This document shows positions 42,471 to 50,723 of a stretch of DNA of 64,000 bases, one piece after another (the first letter of the stretch is position 1; each line of letters starts with the position of its first letter). Made by a program: the position numbers and the translations under genes. This DNA comes from Tenericutes bacterium ADurb.BinA124 (GTDB lineage Bacteria > Bacillota_I > Bacilli_A > ML615J-28 > CAG-698). The DNA lies in the NCBI GenBank assembly GCA_002068415.1, contig MVZM01000006.1, forward strand, positions 19,442 through 83,441. Reading direction: 5' to 3'. Below the pieces are notes generated by a model, which saw nothing but the letters and a program-made list of their open reading frames with translations, was not told where the DNA came from and searched no databases.

Positions 42471-43121
42471 CTATAACCAGTTTTTTCGCAAATATAATTT
42501 TAATTTAATCACTTCACCTTGTAAAAGCCCTAATGGAAAGGGGATTTTTTCCCAAATTCCTGTATATTGGATGGACAATTTAGTTTGTTCTGCCACTTGT
42601 TGGATCATCTTTTGACCCTTAAGGATATCTTCCAAACTTGTTTCTCTTAAAAAATTGCTGTTATTGATTAAACCCGTGACCTTAAGACCACCTGAACTTT
42701 CAATTTCATTAATCATTTTGATTATTTTAGCCACATCATCGGTTTCCTCGCGGTAGATGTTGATGCATAATAACAAATCAGTTTCTTCCTTGTTGATGAA
42801 ATCAAGAAATTGCCTAATTAACTTGGCACCGACTCCATTCCCTCCCAAATCATAGATGGCCGTTACTTGGGGCTGGGAAAAAGGACTAAAAGCCTGACTT
42901 GAAATAAAAGGCAAGTCGCTTCCCAAAGCTTTTTCCAAGGGTGATGATACCATCTTAACATGGTTTTCGTTCAAGAGTTTTTCCAGTTCTCTTGAACGAA
43001 AGTAGGGATTGACAATATCTAAATCAACAAGCGTGGACACCCGTTTTTGGATTGCTAAATTCAAAGAAAATTCTGATTTTCCGCTTCCATAATGCCCAGC
43101 AATAAAAGTTATTCTTTTCAT
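42471..43121 (-). CDS. P-loop ATPase of unknown role in the bcd-vor operon
   Basis: A 216-residue protein with a Walker A motif right at the N-terminus (TFIAGHYGSGKSEFSLNLA), a switch-like VDLDIVNPYFRSRELE and TAIYDLGGNGVGAKLI, and NSNFLRETS, features of the MinD/CobQ-like or KTI12-like P-loop group. It has no DNA-binding or membrane part. It is embedded between bcd and vorD with eight- and nine-base gaps, so it is co-expressed with branched-chain amino acid oxidation. A maturation or regulatory role for the oxidoreductase is possible but only a guess. Confidence 0.65.
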   Translation of the reverse strand: MKRITFIAGHYGSGKSEFSLNLAIQKRVSTLVDLDIVNPYFRSRELEKLLNENHVKMVSSPLEKALGSDLPFISSQAFSPFSQPQVTAIYDLGGNGVGAKLIRQFLDFINKEETDLLLCINIYREETDDVAKIIKMINEIESSGGLKVTGLINNSNFLRETSLEDILKGQKMIQQVAEQTKLSIQYTGIWEKIPFPLGLLQGEVIKLKLYLRKNWL

Positions 43122-43129
43122 GGGGAAAA

Positions 43130-44200
43130 TTATCTAGGAATATAATTACTATGAAGTTGATGAATGGTTTGCATGCGTTCTTCCGCAAACTTTTTAGCGG
43201 CTTCTTGAGTAGAAATATTATCTCGATCGGCAATTTTGAAAATATCCAGTAAACGATCATAGATTTTTTCCACTGTTTTAATCACTTCTTCGCGATTATA
43301 GTTGTGCAGTTCATGGTAAACATTGATCACACCGCCGGCATTGATCACAAAATCCGGGGCATAAAGGATGCCCAAATCTTTAATCATGCGGCCGTGTTTA
43401 TTTTCATCAGCCAAAGCGTTATTAGCTGTTCCAGCGATGATTTTGGCTTTAATTTGCGGAATCGTAGTATCGTTTAAGATGGCACCAAGGGCACAAGGAA
43501 CAACGACATCAACATTTAAGCCAAATAAGGAATCCGGCTTAACAAATTCCACTTCCGGATGTTCACGATGCATTCTTTCAATATGGCGCGGATTAATTTC
43601 CGAAAAATAAATTTTTTTAGCTTTGGCTTCCAATAAGTAATTGATTAAAAAATAACCGGTTTGTCCTGCCCCTTGAACAGCAAAACTGTATTTGGAAATA
43701 TCATCATTATTAAACTTGTACTTCAAAGCGGCCCGAATCCCGTGGAAGGCGCCTAAAGCGGTAATGGGCGACGGATTGCCGGATTTTCCCTCCAAGCCAA
43801 CAACATATTTGGTTTCCATGGAAACATATTCCATATCTTTAGTACTGGTGTTAACATCTTCGGCCGTAATATAACGACCGTTTAAAGTTTGCACATAACG
43901 ACCTAAAGCTCGAAAATAGGCTTCGCTCTTACATTGATCCGCATCGCCAATCAAGACGGTCTTGCCACCACCTAAATTAAGACCAGCCGCGGCGTTTTTA
44001 TATGTCATTCCCCTAGCTAAACGAAGAGCGTCTAAAACCGCTTCTTCTTCGTTTTGGTAATTCCATATTCTCGTTCCGCCTAATGCTGGTCCTAATGTTG
44101 TGTCATGAATACAAGTTATTCCTTTTAAACCGGTGGTCTTGTCATAGAAATAAATCAATTGTTCATAACCATTCTTTGCCATGTAATCAAATTTTTCCAT
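43130..44200 (-). CDS. bcd: Leucine (branched-chain amino acid) dehydrogenase
   Basis: NAD-dependent oxidative deamination of Leu, Val and Ile to 2-oxoacids. The N-terminal domain has GPALGGTRIWNY and AAAGLNLGGGKTVLIGDAD with the catalytic lysine; GRYITAEDVNTS and the GAGQTGYFLINYL dinucleotide fold follow. The 356-residue length fits leucine dehydrogenase rather than the longer glutamate dehydrogenase. I start at ATG 44200, where AAAGGA stands six to ten bases upstream; the open frame to 44269 crosses the promoter. First gene of the operon ending with ptb. Confidence 0.92.
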   Translation of the reverse strand: MEKFDYMAKNGYEQLIYFYDKTTGLKGITCIHDTTLGPALGGTRIWNYQNEEEAVLDALRLARGMTYKNAAAGLNLGGGKTVLIGDADQCKSEAYFRALGRYVQTLNGRYITAEDVNTSTKDMEYVSMETKYVVGLEGKSGNPSPITALGAFHGIRAALKYKFNNDDISKYSFAVQGAGQTGYFLINYLLEAKAKKIYFSEINPRHIERMHREHPEVEFVKPDSLFGLNVDVVVPCALGAILNDTTIPQIKAKIIAGTANNALADENKHGRMIKDLGILYAPDFVINAGGVINVYHELHNYNREEVIKTVEKIYDRLLDIFKIADRDNISTQEAAKKFAEERMQTIHQLHSNYIPR

Positions 44201-44232
44201 ACTTTGTTCCTTTCTTCGTTTTTGTGATGTTT

Positions 44233-44258
44233 TGTAAAAACGCTTACAAATTATTATA
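44233..44258 (-). promoter_or_regulatory. Promoter of bcd-vor-ptb with overlapping cre-like palindrome
   Basis: A perfect TATAAT (44253-44258 on minus) is followed at once by TTGTAAGCGTTTTTACAA (palindromic, 44232-44249), which resembles a CcpA catabolite-responsive element but is two bases longer in the centre. Location at the transcription start would suit repression. The -35 is weak. Confidence 0.5.
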
Positions 44259-44428
44259 ACACCTAACAATAAAAAAAGGAAGCATAAAATGGTAAAAAAA
44301 AAGAAACAAAAAAAATTAATTTCTTTGTTTCTAAAGATGTTTTTAGATTATTTCCTCATGCATTATTTTTATCGCATTTCAAATTAGAATCTCCAAAAAA
44401 ACATTATCCCTTGTTCTTTTTTTGATAC

Positions 44429-45979
44429 CTATAATTGTTCACAAATGGACTTACCTTGCATATGAAGGACCAAATAATCAGGTCCGCCAGCTTTGGAATC
44501 AGTTCCGCTCATGTTAAAGCCGCCAAAAGGTTGATAACCGACAATCGCTCCCGTACATTTACGATTGATATAGAGATTACCGACATGGAAATGTTGGCGA
44601 GCCATTTCCAAATGATGGCGATTGTTGGAAAAAACAGCTCCGGTTAAGCCATATTCAGTGTTATTGACAATCTCCAATCCTTCTTCAAATGATTTGGCAG
44701 AACAGACAGCTAAATAAGGACCAAAGATTTCTTCTTGCATGATTTTACTTTGGGGAGAAACATCACAAACAACGGTCGGATTAATAAAGTAACCATGTTC
44801 TTTGGATCCCGTTCCCCCAAGCACTAGGCGACCCTCTTTTTTACCGATGGCCATATAAGCCATGATGCGATCAAAAGCCGCTTCATCAATTACCGGTCCG
44901 ACTTGGGTATCGGATGATTCCGGATTGCCCACTTTTAAAGCCTTCGTCTTTTTAATAATCAAATCCAAGACTTCCGCATACTTATCTTGATGAATAATGG
45001 CACGTGAACAAGCACTGCATTTTTGGCCGCTGAAACCAAAAGCCGATTTCACAATCGCATCAGCTGCCGCCTCGGCATCAACACCGGCATCGACTAAAAT
45101 AGCATCTTTGCCGCCCATTTCCGCAATCACCCGTTTCAGCCAAATTTGACCCTTTTGAACCTTCGCGGCTTTTTCATAAATAGCGATTCCCACTTCTTTC
45201 GATCCTGTAAAGGAAATAAAACGGGTTTTAGGATGATTCACAATCCATTCCCCAATTTCAGAGCCTCTTCCGGGGATGAAATTAATGACCCCAGCCGGTA
45301 ACCCGGCTTCTTCCATCACTTGCACAAAATGGTAAGCGATGACTTGTGTCGGGGAAGCCGGTTTTAAAAGAACGGTGTTGCCGGATACGACGGCCGCCGC
45401 TGTCATACCCGTCAAAATCGCCAAGGGAAAGTTCCAAGGAGTAATGATAGCACCGACCCCCAAAGGAATATAACGGTATTCATTGCGCTCCATTTTGGGC
45501 CGGCTTTGAACCTTAGCATCAATATGCTGTAATTCTAAAATTTGACGACCATAATATTCTAAAAAATCAATGGCTTCGGCGGTATCGGCATCCGCTTCCA
45601 CCCAAGGTTTGCCCGCTTCTTTAGTCATTAAAGCACTAAAGAAAAATTTGCGTCTGCGAATGATGGCCGCCGCTTTAAACAAAACATCGGCGCGGAATTG
45701 CGGACTGGTTAAACTCCATGTTTTAAAGCTTTCTAAAGCCGTTGCCATTGCCAATTCGGCTTCTTTTAAGGAAGCTTGATGAATGATGCCAATAACTTCG
45801 CTAATCAAAGCCGGATTAATGGAAATCATTTGGCGGCTAGTTTCTATCCTTTTACCGCCAATAATTAAAGGATATGTTTTTCCTAAAGGAAGGGATTTTA
45901 AAGCTTTTTGATAAGCTTCTTGATTTTGGGAAAGCGAAAAATCAAGCAATTCTTCCGTTTTATATTCATACATTGCCAT
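44429..45979 (-). CDS. rocA: 1-pyrroline-5-carboxylate dehydrogenase
   Basis: An aldehyde dehydrogenase of 516 residues close to RocA/PruA2, which oxidises P5C (glutamate semialdehyde) to glutamate with NAD. Motifs: [24 protein letters not shown], the general base in [13 protein letters not shown], the catalytic Cys in [15 protein letters not shown], and [10 protein letters not shown]. It ends the operon that encodes the multi-subunit dehydrogenase, so the pair would take proline to glutamate. GGAGG precedes the ATG. Confidence 0.93.
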   Translation of the reverse strand: MAMYEYKTEELLDFSLSQNQEAYQKALKSLPLGKTYPLIIGGKRIETSRQMISINPALISEVIGIIHQASLKEAELAMATALESFKTWSLTSPQFRADVLFKAAAIIRRRKFFFSALMTKEAGKPWVEADADTAEAIDFLEYYGRQILELQHIDAKVQSRPKMERNEYRYIPLGVGAIITPWNFPLAILTGMTAAAVVSGNTVLLKPASPTQVIAYHFVQVMEEAGLPAGVINFIPGRGSEIGEWIVNHPKTRFISFTGSKEVGIAIYEKAAKVQKGQIWLKRVIAEMGGKDAILVDAGVDAEAAADAIVKSAFGFSGQKCSACSRAIIHQDKYAEVLDLIIKKTKALKVGNPESSDTQVGPVIDEAAFDRIMAYMAIGKKEGRLVLGGTGSKEHGYFINPTVVCDVSPQSKIMQEEIFGPYLAVCSAKSFEEGLEIVNNTEYGLTGAVFSNNRHHLEMARQHFHVGNLYINRKCTGAIVGYQPFGGFNMSGTDSKAGGPDYLVLHMQGKSICEQL

Positions 45980-45991
45980 ATTAATTTCCTC

Positions 45992-47137
45992 CTACACAAC
46001 TAATTTTTCATATGCTACCACCGTAGCATTTTTAAAGCGCTCTAAACTCAATTCGGAAATGTCAATTGAAAGCGGTTTTTTCAAAATGATTTCCGTCAAT
46101 AATTGGCCCGTCATGGGGGAAAACATAAAACCATGACCACTAAAACCACAAGCCATATAAAAGCCCGGTAATTCCTTGGCTTCATCAATAATCGGTTGGC
46201 GGTCAGGCGACATATTATATGATCCTGCCCACTGACGAACAACCCGCAGATTGCCAACTAAGGGTAAGATTTCCATAATCGTTTTCGACATTTCTTCCAA
46301 AAACGACCAAGAACTGGCGATTGAATGACTAGGTTTTATTCCCGGCGTACTACGACCCATAATAAAGTTTCCGTGCGGAACCTGTTGGCAATACAAATTT
46401 TTACCAAACGACATGACCATCGGTCCTTGAATCTTCTCAATCGGTTCGGTCGCCAAAATTTCATGCTTTTCCGCATACACCGGAATATCAAGGCCGGCTA
46501 GTTGTCCAACTTCATGAGCAAAACCACCCGCAGCATTAATAACATTATGTGTTTCAATCGTCTGTTTATTGGTAATTACCTTTTCAATCCGCTGGTTAAT
46601 AACAACAATCTCTTTAACTTCTTCAAAGAAATAAAATTGCACACCCAAAGCCTTGGCCGCCCGATAAAAGGCATCATTCATTTTAAAGGGATTTAAATGT
46701 CCATCACTTGGACAAAAGGTGGCACTGACAATGGCATCCGTATTCAAGTGCGGAACAATTTGTTTGGCTTCGGCTTTAGTTATTTTCCGTGAAGGAATTC
46801 CCAAAGCATTTTGCAAATCAACACTTTTAGAAAAGTGCTGGTCTTCTTCGTCATTGACCGCAACAATCAAATATCCTTCTTGTTGAAACTCGAGATCATC
46901 CGGATAATTTAAAATGTTTTGGGCATTTTCAAAAAATTCAACACTGGCTTTGGCTAATAAACAATTCATTTTCGTCGCCCATTGTTGGCGAACACCGGCA
47001 CCACATCTTCCCGTTGCTCCATTGCTTAAATAAGCTTTGTCAACAACAACAATATTGGTTTCCCCAGCTTTGGCTAAATGATAGGCGATACTTGTGCCGC
47101 TGATTCCGGCTCCAATAATCACATAATTAGCTCTCAT
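45992..47137 (-). CDS. FAD-dependent dehydrogenase subunit (DAO family), catalytic beta-like subunit
   Basis: A 381-residue flavoprotein of the D-amino acid oxidase/sarcosine oxidase-beta fold: YVIIGAGISGTSIAYHLAKA binds FAD, YLSNGATGRCGAGVRQQW follows, and GFYMACGFSGHGFMFSPMTG closes the site. In Thermococcus-type proline dehydrogenase and in related hydroxyproline dehydrogenases this subunit carries the catalytic site. Proline is the likely substrate because rocA is next. Start at ATG 47137 inside the end of the [2Fe-2S] gene, with GAGGG upstream. Confidence 0.85.
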   Translation of the reverse strand: MRANYVIIGAGISGTSIAYHLAKAGETNIVVVDKAYLSNGATGRCGAGVRQQWATKMNCLLAKASVEFFENAQNILNYPDDLEFQQEGYLIVAVNDEEDQHFSKSVDLQNALGIPSRKITKAEAKQIVPHLNTDAIVSATFCPSDGHLNPFKMNDAFYRAAKALGVQFYFFEEVKEIVVINQRIEKVITNKQTIETHNVINAAGGFAHEVGQLAGLDIPVYAEKHEILATEPIEKIQGPMVMSFGKNLYCQQVPHGNFIMGRSTPGIKPSHSIASSWSFLEEMSKTIMEILPLVGNLRVVRQWAGSYNMSPDRQPIIDEAKELPGFYMACGFSGHGFMFSPMTGQLLTEIILKKPLSIDISELSLERFKNATVVAYEKLVV

Positions 47138-47408
47138 GCTCTTGGCCCTCAAAAATATCTTTGATTTTTACCCCGATTGAAAGAGGGCGAACTTTGGTGG
47201 TCGGAATCTCTTCTAATGGTTTCTTTAAATATTTGCTTAACTCCCGTTGAATGATTTGCCCACAAGTATTGCCTTGACAAGGGCCCATTCCCACGCGTAA
47301 TAAGCGTTTGATTTCTTCAATATTGGTATACCCAAGGGCCAGCAAATGTTCTAAATCTGCAAGGGTGATGTCCTCACAGCGACAAATAATAATATCTTTT
47401 TTGTTCAT
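47127..47408 (-). CDS. BFD-like [2Fe-2S] subunit
   Basis: A 93-residue protein with the bacterioferritin-associated-ferredoxin type cluster motif: ICRCED near the N-terminus and GPCQGNTCGQI further on (CxC and CxxxxC). In heteromeric amino acid dehydrogenases such a domain is usually fused to the alpha flavoprotein; here it is a separate gene overlapping both neighbours. Confidence 0.85.
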   Translation of the reverse strand: MNKKDIIICRCEDITLADLEHLLALGYTNIEEIKRLLRVGMGPCQGNTCGQIIQRELSKYLKKPLEEIPTTKVRPLSIGVKIKDIFEGQEHES

Positions 47409-47884
47409 ATCTTCTTCCCAACCGTTATAAAATCATATAATAAGGAACTATCAACAAGAACTTGAATTAAAGCAGTTTTATCCTGGACTTTGGTCAAAGT
47501 AACTTTTTCAATCTTCGCTTTCCCAATCATTTGACCCGAGCGGTTGATGGCCGTCCAGATTTCACCGACTTGGGGAAGCGGCAAGAATTCATAGGATATT
47601 TTAAAGCGCACCTCTTTTCCAACTAATTGGGCCACGGAAATCGCTAAACCCGGGCAACTGTAAACACACACGCCACAACCCGTACATTTATTAAAATCGA
47701 CTTGGGGACGCTTATTAATGTTGGGGCCAATATAAATCGCCTTAAAAGGGCAACTGGTACTACAAGGATTGCAGGGAATTTCCTCATAGCATTCAATGAT
47801 GGCTTTAGGCTTTTGTAAGCTCTCTAAATTAGGAAAACAAGTTTTGATTTGATCTAGGCTTGGAACACCATCTTTATTTAACAT
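47405..47884 (-). CDS. [4Fe-4S] ferredoxin-like subunit
   Basis: A 159-residue iron-sulfur protein with two cysteine motifs in the middle (CNPCSTSCP and CTGCGVCVYSCP) and a C-terminal beta domain of unknown role (about 95-159). It would move electrons between the flavoproteins of the complex or to an external acceptor. It overlaps the preceding flavoprotein gene by 11 bases and the next by four. Confidence 0.85.
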   Translation of the reverse strand: MLNKDGVPSLDQIKTCFPNLESLQKPKAIIECYEEIPCNPCSTSCPFKAIYIGPNINKRPQVDFNKCTGCGVCVYSCPGLAISVAQLVGKEVRFKISYEFLPLPQVGEIWTAINRSGQMIGKAKIEKVTLTKVQDKTALIQVLVDSSLLYDFITVGKKI

Positions 47885-48968
47885 CTTCTAAACCTCCCAG
47901 TTTGGCCAAGCCTTGGCGAATTTTGACCCCAAAAGGTCCTTCCCGAAGGATGCGAAGTTGTTCTTGATAGTCAGCAACTAATTTTTGATGATGAGGATGG
48001 CTTTTACCGAGTTTATAACAAGCTGCTAAACCGGCTAAATTTCCCTCGACAATCGCACTGCTGGCTTCTTCAATGCCCGCGGCATCACCACAAACAAATA
48101 AATGGGGAATGCTGGTTTCATAGTAGTCATTGGTCATCGGCACTAAGCCACCAAGTTCACTGACATATTTCATCTTCACACCCATCATCCCTAAAACATT
48201 GGTGAGTGGCGTCAAACCAACAGCAATACAAACCGCATCCACGGCGAACTCACGCTCACTTCCAGGAATCTCTTGCCACTTCTCATCTAAGGCAACCGTG
48301 ATTATTTTCTCAACAGCTTCTTTGCCAAGGGCTTTTTTAATAGTTCGTGAAGTATAGATTTCCACACCCAAGCGTCTAAGTTTCGAAGCATGGACTTTAT
48401 AGCCGCCAATGGTCGGCGCTGCTTCCAAGATACATACTACCTCAACACCGGCTTGCAATAATTGATAACTGACAATTAGGCCGATGTTGCCACTCCCCAC
48501 CATCACCACTTGGTGCCCCGGTTTAACCCCATAGACATTCATTAAGGTTTGGACTGCACCAGCGCCATAAATTCCCGGTAAATCATTATTTTCAAAAGCC
48601 AGCACTTTTTCACTGGCACCGGTAGCGACAATGATGGCTTCCGCTTGAACTTTCAAATATTGATTATGGCGATAAACCGTTACAACAAAATCAGGATATA
48701 AACCGACAACCGTGGCATCGGTCCAAATTTCGACCAATTGCGAGGCTTGTTCCAATTCCGCTAGGAAGTTTCGCGCAATTTGAAAACCTCTTGTTTTAGC
48801 ATATTGTTTTTCTGAACCAAAAAACATATGCGTTTGTTTGATTAACTGGCCACCTAAATAAGGATTGCGATCAATTAACAACACCGGTTGACCGGCTTCA
48901 GCAGCAATTTTGGCTGCACATAAGCCGGCAGGACCACCCCCAATGACGACCAAGGCCCGTTTAATCAT
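47874..48968 (-). CDS. FAD/NAD(P)-binding oxidoreductase subunit (alpha-like)
   Basis: A 364-residue pyridine-nucleotide-type flavoprotein: ALVVIGGGPAGLCAAKIAAE binds FAD, ATGASEKVLAFENNDLPGIY and VVMVGSGNIGLIVSYQLLQA bind the second nucleotide, and FVCGDAAGIEEASSAIVEGN closes the FAD site. It resembles HcnB/PDH-alpha proteins that pair with a DAO-type subunit. Start at ATG 48968, which overlaps the [2Fe-2S] gene. Confidence 0.87.
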   Translation of the reverse strand: MIKRALVVIGGGPAGLCAAKIAAEAGQPVLLIDRNPYLGGQLIKQTHMFFGSEKQYAKTRGFQIARNFLAELEQASQLVEIWTDATVVGLYPDFVVTVYRHNQYLKVQAEAIIVATGASEKVLAFENNDLPGIYGAGAVQTLMNVYGVKPGHQVVMVGSGNIGLIVSYQLLQAGVEVVCILEAAPTIGGYKVHASKLRRLGVEIYTSRTIKKALGKEAVEKIITVALDEKWQEIPGSEREFAVDAVCIAVGLTPLTNVLGMMGVKMKYVSELGGLVPMTNDYYETSIPHLFVCGDAAGIEEASSAIVEGNLAGLAACYKLGKSHPHHQKLVADYQEQLRILREGPFGVKIRQGLAKLGGLEDVK

Positions 48969-49269
48969 GGAGTTCACCACGGTTCGTCTGGGTTTGCACA
49001 ATCATTCCCGGTTTTAACAAGGTAATGCATGTTTTCACATTAGGGACACCGTCAACAATCATCTGACAAGATGAACAATTACCAATAGCACAATAAAAAC
49101 CGCGGGGGCGCTGTAAATGAATACTTGCGCTGAGCTTTTTAATATTCAAAGCTTGGAGAGCGGAAGCAATGGTGTCACCATCATGACCATAAACGACTTG
49201 CCCATTAAATGTAAAGGCAATTAATGGTTTTTCCGGAAAGTCAAGAATCGGATGTTGTTTAATTCTCAC
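48961..49269 (-). CDS. [2Fe-2S] ferredoxin-like subunit (HcnA-like)
   Basis: A 102-residue plant-type [2Fe-2S] protein: the cluster ligands are in FYCAIGNCSSCQM with a fourth Cys in VKTCIT. It is like HcnA and the N-terminal part of sarcosine oxidase alpha. It is the first gene of the operon; start is GTG with GAGGTGA upstream and a clear -10 further up. Confidence 0.87.
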   Translation of the reverse strand: MRIKQHPILDFPEKPLIAFTFNGQVVYGHDGDTIASALQALNIKKLSASIHLQRPRGFYCAIGNCSSCQMIVDGVPNVKTCITLLKPGMIVQTQTNRGELHD

Positions 49270-49297
49270 AGTTAATTCACCTCATTTTTCCATAAAT

Positions 49298-49326
49298 ATT
49301 ATACCATAAGAACTGATGCTAATAAA
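49298..49326 (-). promoter_or_regulatory. Promoter of the proline dehydrogenase-rocA operon
   Basis: TTTATT, 17 bases, TATAAT with extended TGG on the minus strand, about 30 bases before the GTG start. Confidence 0.65.
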
Positions 49327-49349
49327 GACACTTTTTGCTTTTTAGCGTT

Positions 49350-49378
49350 GAAAAAGCACCCGCTTGGGGTGCTCATTT
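49350..49378 (-). terminator. Second hairpin with T-run in the 49.3-49.5 kb gap
   Basis: AGCACCC/GGGTGCT stem followed by TTTTTC on the minus strand and by CATTTTT on the plus strand; could terminate in either direction. Confidence 0.7.
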
Positions 49379-49460
49379 TTAGTCATTTAAGCAATCATAA
49401 ACAGTATTTTCATAGTTCTTTTCCTAAATAGGGATATCAGCGATTGTTCACTTGGGAAAA

Positions 49461-49488
49461 TAAAAACCCACTATCAAAAGTAGGTTTA
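49461..49488 (-). terminator. Terminator after the UPF0316 gene
   Basis: AACCTACT/AGTGGGTT stem (one G-U pair) followed by TTTT on the minus strand, overlapping the stop codon at 49486. Confidence 0.75.
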
Positions 49489-50064
49489 TTTTGTGAAACG
49501 ACGCCAGCCCGTTGATGAGAAATAACCACCCATTGTGGAAACCTCATTGGTAACAATCATCGCATGTTCATCCATTTCATGGATTTTTTTCACAATTAAA
49601 TCTTTACCGCGACGATTGGCATAAATCATAATCACGGCTTTCTCGTCATCTTTGCCACTGCCTTTAACAGTCGTAACGCCAAAGCCATCGGCCCGCATAA
49701 CATCGGTAATGATGGTCCCCATGCGCACATCGGTAATGACTTGAACTAAAACTTTACCGAAAGCTAAATAATTTTCTAAGCGGGAACCAACATATACACC
49801 CGCAGCGAAACCAAAGCTGTAGACAACAGCCTTAATTGGTTGTTCGTTGATGCCGGCAATAACCTGTGACGCCACAAAAACCCACATCAAAACTTCAAAA
49901 AAAGCTAACACAACGCCGGGCTTGCGAAAACCTTTATTAATAAGAATAATCCGTAGTGTGCCCATTGAAACTTCAATGATTCTGGCAACAACAATTAACA
50001 GACATTCCAAAACTAATTTTAAAACTGGTTGATCATTTAAAGAACTAAAAACACTATCCCACAT
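49486..50064 (-). CDS. UPF0316 membrane protein (DUF5698/DUF2179)
   Basis: A 192-residue protein with three transmembrane helices (about 15-100; ARIIEVSMGTLRIILINKGF is the family mark) and a C-terminal DUF2179-like cytosolic domain (RADGFGVTTVKGSGKDDEKA). Related to the C-terminal domain of the YitT protein at 7854. Function is unknown; some annotate it as a ligand-gated channel-like sensor, which I cannot support here. Confidence 0.8.
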   Translation of the reverse strand: MWDSVFSSLNDQPVLKLVLECLLIVVARIIEVSMGTLRIILINKGFRKPGVVLAFFEVLMWVFVASQVIAGINEQPIKAVVYSFGFAAGVYVGSRLENYLAFGKVLVQVITDVRMGTIITDVMRADGFGVTTVKGSGKDDEKAVIMIYANRRGKDLIVKKIHEMDEHAMIVTNEVSTMGGYFSSTGWRRFTK

Positions 50065-50144
50065 GTCAATATTACCTTCATTTCACTATGATTATTATAC
50101 CATATTCTTATTTTTAATCAAGCCAAAACCAATGAAAGCATTCT

Positions 50145-50540
50145 CTAATCCTCAAAAACAACGACTTCTTCCATTTGCGCCACTTTGCTGATGGTTTCAT
50201 GAATGGAGCAATACTTGGCCCCTAATTCCACACTCCTTAAAAATTGTTTTTCATCACTCGGCTTCCGAATCGTAATTTTTATTTGCACATATTCTAAGGT
50301 GCCGATCTGATCATCACGATGACGGCCCGAGACTTCCACGCTTGCACTAGCAAAGCTTAAGCGTTTCTTTTCCACAATCGATAAGAATGTCGCATAAAAA
50401 CAAGCTCCTAAAGCACCGAATAATAAATTGTAAGGACGCATGCCGCCTTCTTGAGTACCAATTAAAATCTGCCCTTTTGGAGCAATCATCGTTCCGTTAA
50501 AAGTATTGGTAAAATCAAGTTTAATGTTATCTGCTGCCAT
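50145..50540 (-). CDS. OsmC family protein
   Basis: A 131-residue OsmC/Ohr-fold protein with the two redox cysteines in FGALGACFYATFLS and GAKYCSIHETI. Family members reduce organic hydroperoxides; the short SPOUT of OsmC-type YhfA proteins can also lack clear activity. Start at ATG 50540 after AAAGGAG; the open frame reaches 50585 across the leader. It is divergent from the arc operon. Confidence 0.83.
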   Translation of the reverse strand: MAADNIKLDFTNTFNGTMIAPKGQILIGTQEGGMRPYNLLFGALGACFYATFLSIVEKKRLSFASASVEVSGRHRDDQIGTLEYVQIKITIRKPSDEKQFLRSVELGAKYCSIHETISKVAQMEEVVVFED

Positions 50541-50590
50541 ATTAATCTCCTTTATTTTTTTTATAATATCGTTCACTAAAAACATAATTT

Positions 50591-50619
50591 ATTATAACAT
50601 AAATAAAAGAACAAAGTCA
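50591..50619 (-). promoter_or_regulatory. Promoter of the OsmC-family gene
   Basis: TGACTT, 17 bases, TATAAT with extended TG on the minus strand, back to back with the arc operon promoter. Confidence 0.6.
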
Positions 50620-50663
50620 TAAAATGCTTGGAGATGAAAACGATTAATCATTTTCCTGTTTCT

Positions 50664-50687
50664 AAGAAAACGCTTTTATGATATAAT
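50664..50687 (+). promoter_or_regulatory. Extended -10 promoter of the arc-ora operon with cre-like element
   Basis: TGATATAAT (50679-50687) has no good -35, and the spacer holds AAGAAAACGCTTTTA, which is similar to the CcpA box and to the element at 44233. This suggests regulation by carbon source, or need for an activator, but is weak evidence by itself. Confidence 0.5.
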
Positions 50688-50723
50688 AAAAAAGGATAAA
50701 GTGACCAAAGAAAGGACGGTATC

